A program made the translations under genes and the position numbers. DNA of 64,000 bases. It comes from Actinospica acidithermotolerans. GTDB lineage: Bacteria > Actinomycetota > Actinomycetes > Streptomycetales > Catenulisporaceae. The stretch is from the NCBI RefSeq assembly GCF_018139625.1, contig NZ_JAGSOH010000025.1:1-64000 (forward strand), written 5' to 3'. Below the pieces are notes generated by a model. The model did no database searches. It was not told the DNA's origin and saw only the letters and a list, made by a program, of their open reading frames with translations. Shown piece after piece: positions 18,201-28,326 of the stretch; within the stretch, counting starts at the first letter, position 1, and every line of letters begins with the position of its first letter.

Positions 18201-21200
18201 GGCGAGCTCCTCGACCAGCCGCTCGAACGGCAGGTCCTGATGGGCGAACGCCCCCAGCACCACCTCCCGCACCCGATCGACCAGCTCCCCGAACTCGGGA
18301 TCACCCGTCGCATCCACCCGCAAAACCAACGTGTTGACGAAGAACCCGATCAGCCCTTCGAGCTCGGCCCGATCACGCCCGGCGATCGGCGTACCCACCG
18401 CCACGTCATCCTGACCACTCCACCGCGCCAACACCACCACCCACGCGGCCAACGCCGTCATGAACAGCGACGCACCACGATCCGAGCCCACCCCGCGCAG
18501 TCGGCGCACCGCGTCCGCCGAGATCCGCAGGTCCACGGTCCGGCCCGCGCCCGAGCCGGCCGCCGAGCGCGGCCGATCCACCGGGAGCTCCAGCACATCG
18601 AGACCGGCCAGACGCTCGCGCCAATACCCGAGCTGCCGCTCAAGAACGCCGCCGGACAGCCAGTCCCGCTGCCAGGCCGCGAAGTCCGAGTACTGAATCG
18701 GCAGCTCGGGCAGGTCGGGCGCATCACCCGACAACGCCGCCGCGTACAGCGCACCCAGCTCACGGCCGAGCACGCCCACCGACCAGCCGTCGGCCACGAT
18801 GTGGTGCATCGACAACCACAGAATATGGTCCACGGGAGACACCCGGACCACGCCGGCGCGGAACAAGCCACCCGCACTCAGATCGAACCCGCGACCCGCC
18901 TCACGCTCGACGACGGACCGCGCCTCATCAAGGTCGTCCGCCTCGGCGACAGCGATCTCGATCCCGCAGTCGGCATCGACCAGCTGAACCGGGTCCCCGT
19001 CCGCACCGACCGCGAATCGCGACCGCAACACCTCATGCCGGGCGACGAGCCCCGACAAAGCCGTAATCAGAGCTCGCTCATCCAAGCCGCCACGCAACCG
19101 AACCGCGTACGACATCACATACTCGGAACCACCCGGAGCCAACTGGTCCAAGAACCACAAACGCTGCTGCCCGAACGACAGCCCCGCACCCGCGTCGGCG
19201 GGATGGTCGCGGCGGATGATGGGAGTGGTGGCGCCGGTGTACGGGCGAAGCCGGGCCGCGACGGCCTCTACGGTCGGGGCGGCGAAGAACTCCTTGAGCT
19301 CGATGTGCAGCCCGGCGAGCGTCCGTAGCCGGTTGATGACCTTCATGGCGAGCAGCGAGTGGCCGCCGAGCTCGAAGAAGTCGTCCAGGGCACCGACCTG
19401 CCCGACGCGCAGCAGTTCGGCCCAGACATCGGCGACAGTGGTCTCGAGTTCGGTGCGCGGCGCGACGTACGTACTGACGGCGCCGACGCGGTCGGTCTCC
19501 TCCGGCCGGGCGAGCGCCTTGTGGTCGATCTTTCCGTTGGGGCTTCGCGGGATCGTGTCGAGGGCGACGAACCACTGAGGGACCATGTGGGCCGGCAGCT
19601 TGAGTCCGGCGCGCTCGCGCACGGCCGCGACGTCGATGCCTCCGTGGACGCTCGCCGCGTCGGCCGGGACGCAGTAGGCGACCAGGCGCTTGTCCCCCGG
19701 CGTGTCCTCGCGCACGATCACGATCGCGGTCGTGATCTCGGGGTCCGCGCTCAGCACGGTCTCGATCTCGCCGAGCTCGATCCGCAGCCCCCTGATCTTC
19801 ACCTGGTGGTCGACCCGGCCGAGGAACTCCAGATTGCCGTCGGGCAGCCAGCGCACCAGGTCGCCGGTCCGGTAGACGTGCTCCGGGGAGTCGCCGGAAG
19901 CCGCGAACGGGTTGCGCACGAAGCGCTCGGCGCTCAGCTCCGGACGCCGCCAGTAGCCGCGGGCCACGCCCACTCCGCCGAGCCAGAGCTCGCCGGGAAC
20001 CCCGATCGGCACCAGCGCGCCGTACCGGTCCACCACCAGCGCCTGCGCGTTCGGGACCGGACGGCCGATCGGCTGGGCCCGGCGGCCGAGGTGCGAGCCG
20101 TCCACGTCGAAGTAGGTCACGCCGACCGTGGCCTCGGTCGGGCCGTAGACGTTGATCACCCGGTCGGGCGAGTACGGGCCGCTGACCAGCGCCTGCGCCA
20201 CCGAACCGTCGACGGACTCGCCGCCGAACATGCCCTCGCGGAGCCCGGCGAACACGTCGGGGCATTCGAGGACGTGCTGGTTGAACAGGCCGGCATTGAG
20301 AACGATCATGGTTGCGCCGTGCCTGCGCAGCGCGGCGCGCAACGCCGGGGTCTCGATCACGGTGCTCTTGTCGATGATCGCGAGCCTGCCGCCGGCGGTC
20401 AGGGCGGACCAGCATTCGAGAGCGAAGACGTCGAATGCGAAGTTCATGCATTGAGCGAAGGTGTCCCGCTCGGTCATGTCGCCGAAGGAGCCGGTGCCCA
20501 CGAGGTTGCACACGGAGCGGTGCTCGACCGCGACGCCCTTGGGGGTGCCGGTCGATCCCGAGGTGTAGATGACGTACGCGAGATCCCGCGGCCCGGAGCG
20601 CTCGCCGAGATCCGTGTCTTCGTACTCGGAGATCCGATCGCGGTCGCCGTCGATCAGAACCTGCTCGACGTCGGTGATCCCGGCGAACAGGGCCGCGTAA
20701 CGGCTCTGCGTCAGCAAGACCGGGGCCTGGGCGTCGCGCACCATGAACTCGAGACGCCCGGCCGGGTATTCGGGGTCCACCGGCACGTACGCGCCGCCGA
20801 CCTTGAGCACCCCGAGCAGGGCCGCGATCAGATCAAGGCCGCGCTCCATGCCGACGGCGACGAGCGTGTCCGGCCCCACGCCGCGCGCGACCAGTAGCCG
20901 CGCGAGCCGGTTCGCCTGCGCGTTCAGCTCGCCGTATGTCAGCTCGTCGTCGCCGTGCACCACCGCGACGGCTTCCGGGGTGCGCGCGGCCCGGGCTTCG
21001 ACCATGCGATGGATGGTCGTGCCGTCCGGGAACGGCGCCGCCGTGTCGTTGAATTCGTTCAGGATCTGACGCCGCTCGGCCTCAGTCAGCATCCCGACCT
21101 CGCCGATCCCGACCTTGGGTTCGGCGGCCACGCCCTCCAGCACCTGCACTAGATGGCCGGCCATCCGCTCGATCGACGCCCTGTCGAACAGCTCCGCGGA

Positions 21201-22478
21201 GTAGGTCAACTCGCCGCGCAGGCTTCCGTCGGCCTGCTCGGCGAATCCGCAGAAGGCGTCGAACTTCGCGACGGTGCGCTCGATCTCGAAGTCGCTTACC
21301 TCCAGGCCGGGCAGTGTCCATTGCTCGCCGGTGCCGGCGTTGTCGAGGGTGAACCCGACCTGGAACAGCGGGTTGCGGCCTAGTTCGCGTTCCGGGGCGA
21401 GCTCCTCGACCAGCCGCTCGAACGGCAGGTCCTGATGGGCAAACGCCCCCAGCACCACCTCCCGCACCCGATCGACCAGCTCCCCGAACCCGGGATCACC
21501 CGTCGCATCCACCCGCAGAACCAGCGTATTGACGAAGAACCCGATCAGCCCTTCAAGCTCGGCCCGATCACGCCCGGCGATCGGCGTACCCACCGCCACG
21601 TCATCCTGACCACTCCACCGCGCCAACACCACCACCCACGCGGCCAACGCCGTCATGAACAGCGACGCACCACGGTCCCTGCTTACGCCGCGCAGTCGGC
21701 GCACCGCAGCCGCCGAAACGGTGAAGTCGACGACGCCGCCCGCATGTGACCGAACCGGCGGACGTGCCCGGTCAAGCGGCAGCTCCAAGGATTCAAGGCC
21801 CGCGAGCTGCTCGCGCCAGTAGCCGAGCCGTCCTTCGAGAAGCGTGCCCGAGAGCCTCTCCCGCTGCCATGCTGCGAAGTCCGAGTACTGAATCGGCAGC
21901 TCGGGCAGGTCGGGCGCGTCACCCGAATACAGCGCACCCAACTCGCGGCACAGCACACCGATCGACCAGCCGTCGGCCACGATGTGATGCATCGACAACC
22001 ACAGAACGTGCTCGACGGGAGAAACCCGCACCACACCGGCCCGGAACAGACCGCCCGCACTCAGATCGAACCCACGACGCACCTCACGCTCGACCACGAG
22101 TCGTGCCTCATCGACCCCGTCCACGTCGACCAGAGAGACTTGCAGGCCGGGGCTCTCGTCGACGAGCTGAACCGGCTCGCCGTCCGCGCCGAGCACGAAT
22201 CGGGACCGCAGGACCTCGTGCCGGGCTACGAGTGTGGATAGAGCCGCACTCAGAGCCCGCACATCCAAGCCGCCACGCACCCGAACCGCGTACGACATCA
22301 CATACTCGGATCCACCCGGCGCCAGCTGATCCAAAAACCACAAACGCTGCTGCCCGAACGACAGCTCCGCACCCGCGCCTGCTGCTCCGGCGCGACGCGG
22401 GATCGAGGACAACTCACCGCCGCCTGCCCGCGCGGCCATCCGCTCGAACAGGCGCTTTCCGGCACCTTCCCGGTCCAT
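15210..22478 (-). CDS. NRPS: C-A-PCP-C-A-PCP-TE (terminating)
   Basis: A 2422-aa, two-module NRPS with a C-terminal thioesterase. C domains carry [11 protein letters not shown] (about 164) and [11 protein letters not shown] (about 1227). A domains span about 490-990 and 1530-2040, PCPs [10 protein letters not shown] (about 1040) and [10 protein letters not shown] (about 2090), and the TE GWSYG with a distal His in GRHMG (about 2222-2400). Specificity residues read D-V-L-V-M-G-V-V-G and D-A-L-G-L-G-V-V-A; I cannot match either to a substrate with confidence, though both pockets look hydrophobic. No epimerisation domain. The TE makes this the likely last enzyme of the line although another NRPS gene lies downstream, so gene order and assembly order differ. 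ATG 22478 follows GGAAGGAAG. Confidence 0.93.
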   Translation of the reverse strand: MDREGAGKRLFERMAARAGGGELSSIPRRAGAAGAGAELSFGQQRLWFLDQLAPGGSEYVMSYAVRVRGGLDVRALSAALSTLVARHEVLRSRFVLGADGEPVQLVDESPGLQVSLVDVDGVDEARLVVEREVRRGFDLSAGGLFRAGVVRVSPVEHVLWLSMHHIVADGWSIGVLCRELGALYSGDAPDLPELPIQYSDFAAWQRERLSGTLLEGRLGYWREQLAGLESLELPLDRARPPVRSHAGGVVDFTVSAAAVRRLRGVSRDRGASLFMTALAAWVVVLARWSGQDDVAVGTPIAGRDRAELEGLIGFFVNTLVLRVDATGDPGFGELVDRVREVVLGAFAHQDLPFERLVEELAPERELGRNPLFQVGFTLDNAGTGEQWTLPGLEVSDFEIERTVAKFDAFCGFAEQADGSLRGELTYSAELFDRASIERMAGHLVQVLEGVAAEPKVGIGEVGMLTEAERRQILNEFNDTAAPFPDGTTIHRMVEARAARTPEAVAVVHGDDELTYGELNAQANRLARLLVARGVGPDTLVAVGMERGLDLIAALLGVLKVGGAYVPVDPEYPAGRLEFMVRDAQAPVLLTQSRYAALFAGITDVEQVLIDGDRDRISEYEDTDLGERSGPRDLAYVIYTSGSTGTPKGVAVEHRSVCNLVGTGSFGDMTERDTFAQCMNFAFDVFALECWSALTAGGRLAIIDKSTVIETPALRAALRRHGATMIVLNAGLFNQHVLECPDVFAGLREGMFGGESVDGSVAQALVSGPYSPDRVINVYGPTEATVGVTYFDVDGSHLGRRAQPIGRPVPNAQALVVDRYGALVPIGVPGELWLGGVGVARGYWRRPELSAERFVRNPFAASGDSPEHVYRTGDLVRWLPDGNLEFLGRVDHQVKIRGLRIELGEIETVLSADPEITTAIVIVREDTPGDKRLVAYCVPADAASVHGGIDVAAVRERAGLKLPAHMVPQWFVALDTIPRSPNGKIDHKALARPEETDRVGAVSTYVAPRTELETTVADVWAELLRVGQVGALDDFFELGGHSLLAMKVINRLRTLAGLHIELKEFFAAPTVEAVAARLRPYTGATTPIIRRDHPADAGAGLSFGQQRLWFLDQLAPGGSEYVMSYAVRLRGGLDERALITALSGLVARHEVLRSRFAVGADGDPVQLVDADCGIEIAVAEADDLDEARSVVEREAGRGFDLSAGGLFRAGVVRVSPVDHILWLSMHHIVADGWSVGVLGRELGALYAAALSGDAPDLPELPIQYSDFAAWQRDWLSGGVLERQLGYWRERLAGLDVLELPVDRPRSAAGSGAGRTVDLRISADAVRRLRGVGSDRGASLFMTALAAWVVVLARWSGQDDVAVGTPIAGRDRAELEGLIGFFVNTLVLRVDATGDPEFGELVDRVREVVLGAFAHQDLPFERLVEELAPERELGRNPLFQVGFVLDNAGTGEQWSLPGLETTPFATEGVQAKVDLLCSLALDADGGLRGQLTYAPELFDAATIERMAGHLARVLEDVAADSEARLGSVGMLTENERRQILEDFNDTVTPFPDNTTLHQLVEQHAARAPEAVAVVHNDGALTYGELNARANRLARHLVTRGVGSNTLVAVGLERGIDLIVAVLGVLKAGGAYVPLDAEYPAERLEFMVRDAQAPVLLTQNRHSDLFAGITDVEQVLIDGDFAQHEDSDLGLRSGPDDLAYVIYTSGSTGTPKGVAVEHRSLCSLVSTGSIVRVTAEDTFAQCCSFSFDAFALEVWTTLTAGATLAVLDKDTILSPVDLRAAIRARGITAIGLTAALFNQQLTECPDLFSGVREVLYGAEAVDRAVADALVAGPFAPGRVTNVYGPTECTVAATGFRLDLSHTDRRAQPIGRPIANTQALVVDRFGALAPVGVAGELWLGGVGVARGYWRRPELTAERFVRNPYSTDAAARVYRTGDLVRWLPDGNLEFLGRIDDQVKIRGLRIELGEIENVLGADPEIRAAVVIVREDTPGDKRLVAYCVPADPAAAIDPAAVRERAARSLPKHMVPPWLVTLDAIPLTPNGKTDRKALPAPDESSARPAYAAPRDELEIALATVWAEVLEIERVGIDDDFFELGGHSLQLVRVVNRLSQAGITTSARQMLQYKTIGLLADEIRGGGTDCAGDAARLTVELARPAATPDAKTVFLVHAGGGSVHWYLNLAREIGTRLRVIGIQAAGLDGMQAPLDDMGSIAARYWDEIRAVQPEGPCLLLGWSYGALVVHEMARQRPAQVEHAFLLEPPMTGRTGRVGEQLRAYAQGYREAAELWLRGQSEQREERRATEQRLRIAAKGLEVAQDKVALDEWLPYEALGKLYVAAMNHGVRPPESPVPATLFTSADVRDAVEGSTYSDGDHAQYLDYWREACAGEPRTVDLPGRHMGMLADAAALDLVVREIAAHASEPVLEYGD
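18238..18479 (-). repeat. Internal NRPS repeat, copy 1 (second C domain)
   Basis: About 240 bp nearly identical (about seven mismatches by eye) to 21433-21674, offset 3195 nt. It codes for part of the condensation domain. Its codon choice is poorer in C-ending codons than the flanking A domains. Confidence 0.8.
21433..21674 (-). repeat. Internal NRPS repeat, copy 2 (first C domain)
   Basis: Partner of 18238-18479 in the same gene, coding for the same stretch of the first condensation domain. The spacing equals one module, consistent with module duplication followed by gene conversion. Confidence 0.8.
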
Positions 22479-22507
22479 CGGCGTCTCTCTTCCTTCCCGT
22501 AGCGGGC

Positions 22508-25500
22508 TCAGCAGGTCTGGGCGTCGTCATCCGCCGCGAACAGTTCGAGGAGGTACGGCGCGAGGGCGTCGAGCGTGGGTCTGGCGAAGAAGTCGCGCAC
22601 GCTCAGCTCGAGTCCGGTCAGCAGGCTGATCCGGTTGACGAGCTGCATGGCGAGCAGCGAGTGGCCGCCCAGCTCGAAGAAGTCCTCGTGCATGCCGACC
22701 CGGTCGACCCGCAGCACGTCGGTCCAGATCTCGGCGAGCGCGGTCTCGAACTCGGTGGCGGGCGCATCGTCGACCCGGTCGGGGCCGGCCGGCTCCTCGG
22801 GCGCGGGAAGCGCCGCGCGGTCGATCTTGCCGTTCGGGGTGAGCGGCATCTCGTCGAGCAGGACGAAGTGCGCGGGGACCATGTACTCGGGCAGCCGCGT
22901 CGCGCACCAGTCCCGCAGCTCGCGGGTCTCCGGCCCGGTGCCGGGCGTGGCGGACGTGAGATAGGCGACCAGCCGCCGGTCGGCCGCGTCCTGCGCGCTC
23001 TCGCGCACCTGCAGGTGCACGGCCGAGACCTGCTCGTGCGCCGCGAGCACGGACTCGATCTCGCCCAGCTCGATCCGGAATCCGCGGATCTTGACCTGGT
23101 CGTCGATCCGCCCGAGGAACTCCAGGTTCCCGTCCGGCAGCCAGCGCACCAGGTCGCCGGTGCGGTAGAGCCGGGCGCCGGGCCGCGCGGACCGGAAGGG
23201 GTGCGCGACGAACTTCTGCTCGGTCAGCTCGGGCCGGTCGAGGTAGCCTCGGGCCAGGCCCACTCCGCCGATCCACAGCTCCCCGGCGGCCCCGTCGGGC
23301 GCCAGCCCGCCGAACTCGTCCACGACGTAGACCTCGGTGTTCGCGAGCGGCCGGCCGATCGGAACGGTCTGCTGCTCGGCCGTGAGCACGAACGAGGTCG
23401 CGGTGATCGTGGTCTCGGTGGGTCCGTAGGTGTTGTGCAGCGGCACCCGGCTGTGCTTGAACCAGCGGGCCGCGAGGGCGGCTGGGACCGCCTCGCCGCC
23501 GAGGATCATCAGGCGGAACCCGTCGTGCAGCCGCTCGCCGGACTCGAGGCGCGGGACGAGCTGCTGCCACAGCGACGGGGTGAGCTCGGCGACGGTGACG
23601 CCGCTGCGGTTGACCTCCCGGACGATCTCGGCGGGCGTCCACTTCTCCTCGTCGCGCAGCACCAGCCGGCCGCCGCTCATCAGGGTGGGGAAGATCTGCT
23701 CGGCCGCCGCGTCGAAGCAGACCGAGGCATATTGCAGGGTCCTGTCTCGCTCGGTGAGCCCGTACTGCCGCCTCATCTCCTGGAGCCGGTTGCTCATCGC
23801 GCGCCGTTCGATCAGCACGCCCTTCGGTGTGCCGGTCGATCCCGAGGTGTAGATGACGTAGGCCAGGTCGTCCGGTCCCGCCTGCGGCTCGAGGTCCGAG
23901 TCGTCGAGTGCGGCCAGCTTCGCGCGCTCGGCGTCGAGCAGAATCCGGCGATCCGCGTCGACGCCGTCCAGCCGGCCGGCCAGCGAAGCCGTGGTGACGA
24001 GGAGATCCGCCTGGGAATCGGCCAGCATGAACGCCAGGCGCTGCGCCGGATAGTCCGGGTCGAGCGGGACGTACGCCGCGCCCGACTTCAGTACCGCGAT
24101 CAGCGTGCTGATGAGCTCTGGGCCGCGTTCGAGGCAGACGGCCACCAGCTTTCCGGCCCCTGCTCCGCGCGCGACGAGCTGACGTGCGAGCCGGTTGGCG
24201 GCGGCGTTGACCTCGCCGTAGCTGACTGTGGCATCGCCGCAGACGAGGGCCACGGCCTGCGGCGTGCTCGCCGCCCGGCGCTCGAAGACCTGGTGTACGC
24301 CGAGGTCGTCCGGGTACAGGATCGGCTTGCCATGGCGACCGTGCAGCAGCAGGTCGCGCTCGTCGGCGCCGAGAAGGTCGAGCTGTCCGATTGCACGCTC
24401 GGGGTCGTCGGCGACGGCTTCCAGCAGGAGCACGAGGCGGTCGGCGATCTCGGAGACCGTGGAGGCGTCGAACAGATCGGAGGCGTACTGGATGTCGGCG
24501 CTGATTCCGGCCGGGGCGCCGTCCGCGGTGCGCCGCTCGACCAGGCCGAAGTCGAGGTCGAACTTGACCTGTCCCTTGTGGATCGGACGCGGCTCCGCTC
24601 GCAGGCCCGCGAGTTCGAGGCCGTCGCCGTCGCTCTGCTCGACGGTGACGAGGACTTGGAACAGGGGGTGGCGGGTGGCCGAGCGGGCCGGGTTGAGCTC
24701 TTCGACCAGGCGCTCGAACGGCACGTCCTGATGCGCGTACGCATCCAGATCCACCGCACGCACCCGCTCCAGAAGCTCACGGAACGACGGGTCACCCGAG
24801 GTATCGGTCCGCAACACCAACGTATTGACGAAGAACCCGACCAGATCCTCCAACGCCGCCTCGTTACGCCCGGCGATCACCGCACCCACCGGCACATCAG
24901 TCCCCGCACCCAGCCGCGTCAACAACGCCGCCACCGCCGCATGCACCACCATGAACATCGTCACCCGGCACGAACGCGCCAAAGCCCGCAACCGCCCGTG
25001 CAGATCCGCCGACAACTCGAACTCGAACACCCCGCCCCGCACACCCCCGGCAGCCGTCCGCGGCCGGTCCACCGGCAACCGCAACTCCACCGGAACACCC
25101 TCAAGACGCTCCCGCCAAAAACCCAACTGACGAGCGATCAAACTCCCCGGATCACCCTCATCCCCCAACAACTCCCGCTGCCACACCGCATAATCCACAT
25201 ACTGCACCGGCAACGCATCCCACACCGGCACCGACCCCGAAACCCGCGCCGCATAAGCCGCCGCCAAATCACGCGACAACGGCCCCACCGACCAGCCATC
25301 ACTCGCAATATGATGCATCAACAACAACAGAACATGCTCATCCACACCCGTCCGGAACAACGAAACCCGAACCGGAATCTCCACCGACAAATCAAACGGC
25401 CGCACCACCGCCCCAGCCAACAACCCATCCAACTCACCCGCAGCCACATCGAAAACCTCGAAGACCACCCCCGCCTCACCCACCGAAAGCACCCGCTGCC

Positions 25501-27574
25501 ACGGCTCCCCCTCCACCGAAGGAAACACCGTACGCAAACTCTCATGACGCCCCACCACATCACGAACCGCACACTCCAACGCCCCCACATCCAACACACC
25601 CGACAAACACACCACCCGCGGCACGTTGTACGAAACACCACCGTCCTGCATCTGGGTCAGGAACCAGAGGCGGCGTTGGGCGGAAGAGAGCGGGGGCTGC
25701 TCCGCGCGCGGTCGGCGCACGAGCGCCGCCCGGGGCTCGTCGCCGGCGCGAAGCCGCTGCGCGAGAGCCGCGACCGTGGGGGCGCTGAACAGCTCCCTGA
25801 TCCCGATCTCGGCGGACAGGGCCGCGCGGATCCGGGCCAGCAGGCGGGTGGCCAGCAGCGAATGGCCGCCGAGGGCGAAGAAGTTGTCGTGCACGCCCAC
25901 GGATGGAACGTCCAGGACCTCCGCGAACAGCGCGCAGAGGATCTCCTCCTGCGGGGTGCGCGGATCACCGCCGGGGGCGGCCTGCTCTCGTTGCGTCGCG
26001 TCCGGCGCGCGCAGGATGAACCGCGAGGGTATGTACTCCGCGGCAGGAAGCCTCCGCTCGCACCAGGCGCGCAGCGCGTCCTTGTCGAGCTCTGCTCCGA
26101 TGGACGGTGTGAGGTAAGCGGCCAGCACCGGCGCGGCGTCGTCCGACGCGGCCGGCGCCGCCAGCACTATCGCGCACTCGACGCCCGGGTGGGAACCGAG
26201 CGCCGCCTCGATCCCGGCAAGATCAACCTGCTCGCCGCCGAGGGCGGCCCGCTGCGGAAGCTCGGCGATCGTGAGCTCCGGGTCTGCGGCCACGGCCTCG
26301 AGCAGCGCGCCGAGACGGTCCGCGATCGCCGCGACGGTCTCCGCGTCAAAGAGGTCTCGCGAGTACGTGACGACGCCCTTGAGACCCGCCGGTTCCTGGC
26401 CGGCTCCGTGCGTCTCGCTCAGCGTGAGGGCGAGATCGAACTTGGCGACCTCGAGATCGCGGTTCGTCCAGGTCGTCTCGATCCCGGGCAGGGCGGCGGG
26501 CGTCTCCTGCTGGTTCACCGTGACGAGGACCTGGAACAGGGGGTGGCGGGTGGCCGAGCGGGCCGGGTTGAGCTCCTCGACCAGGCGCTCGAACGGCACG
26601 TCCTGATGCGCGTACGCATCCAGATCCACCGCACGCACCCGCTCCAGAAGCTCACGGAACGACGGGTCACCCGAGGTATCGGTCCGCAACACCAGCGTAT
26701 TGACGAAGAACCCGACCAGATCCTCCAACGCCGCCTCGTTACGCCCGGCGATCACCGCACCCACCGGCACATCAGTCCCCGCACCCAGCCGCGTCAACAA
26801 CGCCACCACCGCCGCATGCACCACCATGAACATCGTCACCCGGCACGAACGCGCCAAAGCCCGCAACCGCCCGTGCAGATCCGCCGACAACTCGAACTCG
26901 AACACCCCGCCCCGCACACCCCCGGCAGCCGTCCGCGGCCGGTCCACCGGCAACCGCAACTCCACCGGAACACCCTCAAGACGCTCCCGCCAAAAACCCA
27001 ACTGACGAGCGATCAAACTCCCCGGATCACCCTCATCCCCCAACAACTCCCGCTGCCACACCGCATAATCCACATACTGCACCGGCAACGCATCCCACAC
27101 CGGCACCGACCCCGAAACCCGCGCCGCATAAGCCGCCGCCAAATCACGCGACAACGGCCCCACCGACCAGCCATCACTCGCAATATGATGCATCAACAAC
27201 AACAGAACATGCTCATCCACACCCGTCCGGAACAACGAAACCCGAACCGGAATCTCCACCGACAAATCAAACGGCCGCACCACCGCCCCAGCCAACAACC
27301 CATCCAACTCACCCGCAGCCACATCGAAAACCTCGAAGACCACCCCCGCCTCACCCACCGAAAGCACCCGCTGCCACGGCTCCCCCTCCACCGAAGGAAA
27401 CACCGTACGCAAACTCTCATGACGCCCCACCACATCACGAACCGCACACTCCAACGCCCCCACATCCAACACACCCGACAAACACACCACCCGCGGCACG
27501 TTGTACGAAACACCACCGTCCTCCAACTGAGCCGAGAACCACAGACGACGCTGGGCGAAAGACAGGGGGTGCAT
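22508..27574 (-). CDS. NRPS: C-(A remnant)-PCP-C-A-PCP
   Basis: A 1688-aa NRPS. The first C domain (HHIASDGWSVG, about 133) is followed not by a full A domain but by about 95 residues (about 441-535) matching only the C-terminal A subdomain (LAGIEAALGSHPGVECAIVL ... RRLPAAEYIPSRFIL); motifs A1-A7 are absent. A normal PCP (LGGHSLL, about 568) follows. The second module is complete: C (about 758), A (about 1081-1581) and PCP ([10 protein letters not shown], about 1636), with no TE. Pocket residues of the intact A read D-A-E-E-I-G-T-I-T-K; two acidic residues hint at a basic amino acid, low confidence. PCP1 must be loaded by another A domain, for which the free Ser A domain (39963-41582) is the best candidate. 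The start overlaps the hydroxylase stop (TGATG). Confidence 0.92.
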   Translation of the reverse strand: MHPLSFAQRRLWFSAQLEDGGVSYNVPRVVCLSGVLDVGALECAVRDVVGRHESLRTVFPSVEGEPWQRVLSVGEAGVVFEVFDVAAGELDGLLAGAVVRPFDLSVEIPVRVSLFRTGVDEHVLLLLMHHIASDGWSVGPLSRDLAAAYAARVSGSVPVWDALPVQYVDYAVWQRELLGDEGDPGSLIARQLGFWRERLEGVPVELRLPVDRPRTAAGGVRGGVFEFELSADLHGRLRALARSCRVTMFMVVHAAVVALLTRLGAGTDVPVGAVIAGRNEAALEDLVGFFVNTLVLRTDTSGDPSFRELLERVRAVDLDAYAHQDVPFERLVEELNPARSATRHPLFQVLVTVNQQETPAALPGIETTWTNRDLEVAKFDLALTLSETHGAGQEPAGLKGVVTYSRDLFDAETVAAIADRLGALLEAVAADPELTIAELPQRAALGGEQVDLAGIEAALGSHPGVECAIVLAAPAASDDAAPVLAAYLTPSIGAELDKDALRAWCERRLPAAEYIPSRFILRAPDATQREQAAPGGDPRTPQEEILCALFAEVLDVPSVGVHDNFFALGGHSLLATRLLARIRAALSAEIGIRELFSAPTVAALAQRLRAGDEPRAALVRRPRAEQPPLSSAQRRLWFLTQMQDGGVSYNVPRVVCLSGVLDVGALECAVRDVVGRHESLRTVFPSVEGEPWQRVLSVGEAGVVFEVFDVAAGELDGLLAGAVVRPFDLSVEIPVRVSLFRTGVDEHVLLLLMHHIASDGWSVGPLSRDLAAAYAARVSGSVPVWDALPVQYVDYAVWQRELLGDEGDPGSLIARQLGFWRERLEGVPVELRLPVDRPRTAAGGVRGGVFEFELSADLHGRLRALARSCRVTMFMVVHAAVAALLTRLGAGTDVPVGAVIAGRNEAALEDLVGFFVNTLVLRTDTSGDPSFRELLERVRAVDLDAYAHQDVPFERLVEELNPARSATRHPLFQVLVTVEQSDGDGLELAGLRAEPRPIHKGQVKFDLDFGLVERRTADGAPAGISADIQYASDLFDASTVSEIADRLVLLLEAVADDPERAIGQLDLLGADERDLLLHGRHGKPILYPDDLGVHQVFERRAASTPQAVALVCGDATVSYGEVNAAANRLARQLVARGAGAGKLVAVCLERGPELISTLIAVLKSGAAYVPLDPDYPAQRLAFMLADSQADLLVTTASLAGRLDGVDADRRILLDAERAKLAALDDSDLEPQAGPDDLAYVIYTSGSTGTPKGVLIERRAMSNRLQEMRRQYGLTERDRTLQYASVCFDAAAEQIFPTLMSGGRLVLRDEEKWTPAEIVREVNRSGVTVAELTPSLWQQLVPRLESGERLHDGFRLMILGGEAVPAALAARWFKHSRVPLHNTYGPTETTITATSFVLTAEQQTVPIGRPLANTEVYVVDEFGGLAPDGAAGELWIGGVGLARGYLDRPELTEQKFVAHPFRSARPGARLYRTGDLVRWLPDGNLEFLGRIDDQVKIRGFRIELGEIESVLAAHEQVSAVHLQVRESAQDAADRRLVAYLTSATPGTGPETRELRDWCATRLPEYMVPAHFVLLDEMPLTPNGKIDRAALPAPEEPAGPDRVDDAPATEFETALAEIWTDVLRVDRVGMHEDFFELGGHSLLAMQLVNRISLLTGLELSVRDFFARPTLDALAPYLLELFAADDDAQTC
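24646..25649 (-). repeat. 1-kb duplicated C-domain segment, copy 1
   Basis: About 1,004 bp almost identical to 26521-27524 (offset 1875), coding for most of the second condensation domain of the 22508-27574 NRPS. Only a few single-base differences are visible by eye. Codons such as GGT, GTT and TTG are common inside and rare outside. Confidence 0.9.
26521..27524 (-). repeat. 1-kb duplicated C-domain segment, copy 2
   Basis: Partner of 24646-25649, coding for most of the first condensation domain of the same gene. Identity ends abruptly at both sides, at linker boundaries, which points to recent duplication or gene conversion. Confidence 0.9.
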
Positions 27575-28326
27575 CAGCTCTCTCCTACGAATCGGCGTAT
27601 CTCCGTGATGAGTCCGACCAGCGCCTCGCGCTCCGCCTCGGTGGTCTCCGGATGCCAGAGGTCGACGAGGAGGCAGGTGCGCGGCGCAGTGCCGGCGTTC
27701 CACGCCTCGTGTTCGAAGGAGTAGTCGAACAGCAGGCACCGCCCCTCTTCCCATCGCCTTGCCTCGCCGGCGACGCTGATGCCGCAGCCCTCGGGTACGT
27801 CGATCGCGAAGTGGAGGTTGATGCTGAAGTTCCACAGGTCGCAGTGCGGCTTGATGCGCGCGCCCGGCAGGAGCACCGAGAAGTGGCTCTCCAGCAGCGG
27901 GCAGATGGCCCCGGTCTGCACGACGTGATCCCGCAGCACCGAGAACGCGGTGCGGGCGGTCTCGGCGGACTCCTCGACCAGGCCGGCGTTCCGGTACAGG
28001 TAGAGGGCCTGCCAGTCGCGCTGGGTCGAGAGGTAGTGCCGGTAGTCGGAGAACGCGTCCCGGTCCACGGCCCAGGCGGACCGCAGTTCGCTCTTGATGG
28101 CCCCGTACTCGGCCTCGAAGGCCTTGGCGATCGAGCCGATCTCGGCGTACTCATACGGGTCGTGCCACGGCTTGCGGGAGATGCCGGGGAGAATCCACTT
28201 GGCGCCCTTCTGGGCGGGGTGGCGGTCTGACCGGCCGGCGGCGGTCATCTCCTCCACGCGACGGATCGAGTCGGCGCCGTGCTTCTGCTTGACGCGGGCG
28301 AACAGCGCGTCGATCTCGGGGGTCAT
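27574..28326 (-). CDS. Aspartyl/asparaginyl beta-hydroxylase-like Fe(II)/2OG enzyme
   Basis: A 250-aa protein of the AspH/LpxO family of iron/2-oxoglutarate hydroxylases. The core has ARIKPHCDLWNFSINLHFA and, about 40 residues on, FDYSFEHEAWN, giving the two metal-binding His of this family, followed by RTCLLVDLWHPE with the 2OG-binding Arg. Given the Asp-activating module (11720-15208), beta-hydroxylation of Asp or another carrier-bound residue is a reasonable role, but the substrate is not proven. The gene overlaps its neighbours on both sides (ATGA with the thioesterase, TGATG with the NRPS). Confidence 0.85.
   Translation of the reverse strand: MTPEIDALFARVKQKHGADSIRRVEEMTAAGRSDRHPAQKGAKWILPGISRKPWHDPYEYAEIGSIAKAFEAEYGAIKSELRSAWAVDRDAFSDYRHYLSTQRDWQALYLYRNAGLVEESAETARTAFSVLRDHVVQTGAICPLLESHFSVLLPGARIKPHCDLWNFSINLHFAIDVPEGCGISVAGEARRWEEGRCLLFDYSFEHEAWNAGTAPRTCLLVDLWHPETTEAEREALVGLITEIRRFVGES

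Noticed and set aside
21746-27724. A 1992-residue open frame on the + strand opposite two NRPS genes
   Set aside because: Antisense shadow: repetitive His/Arg/Pro-rich translation, no start signal, and it crosses the boundary between two real NRPS genes.
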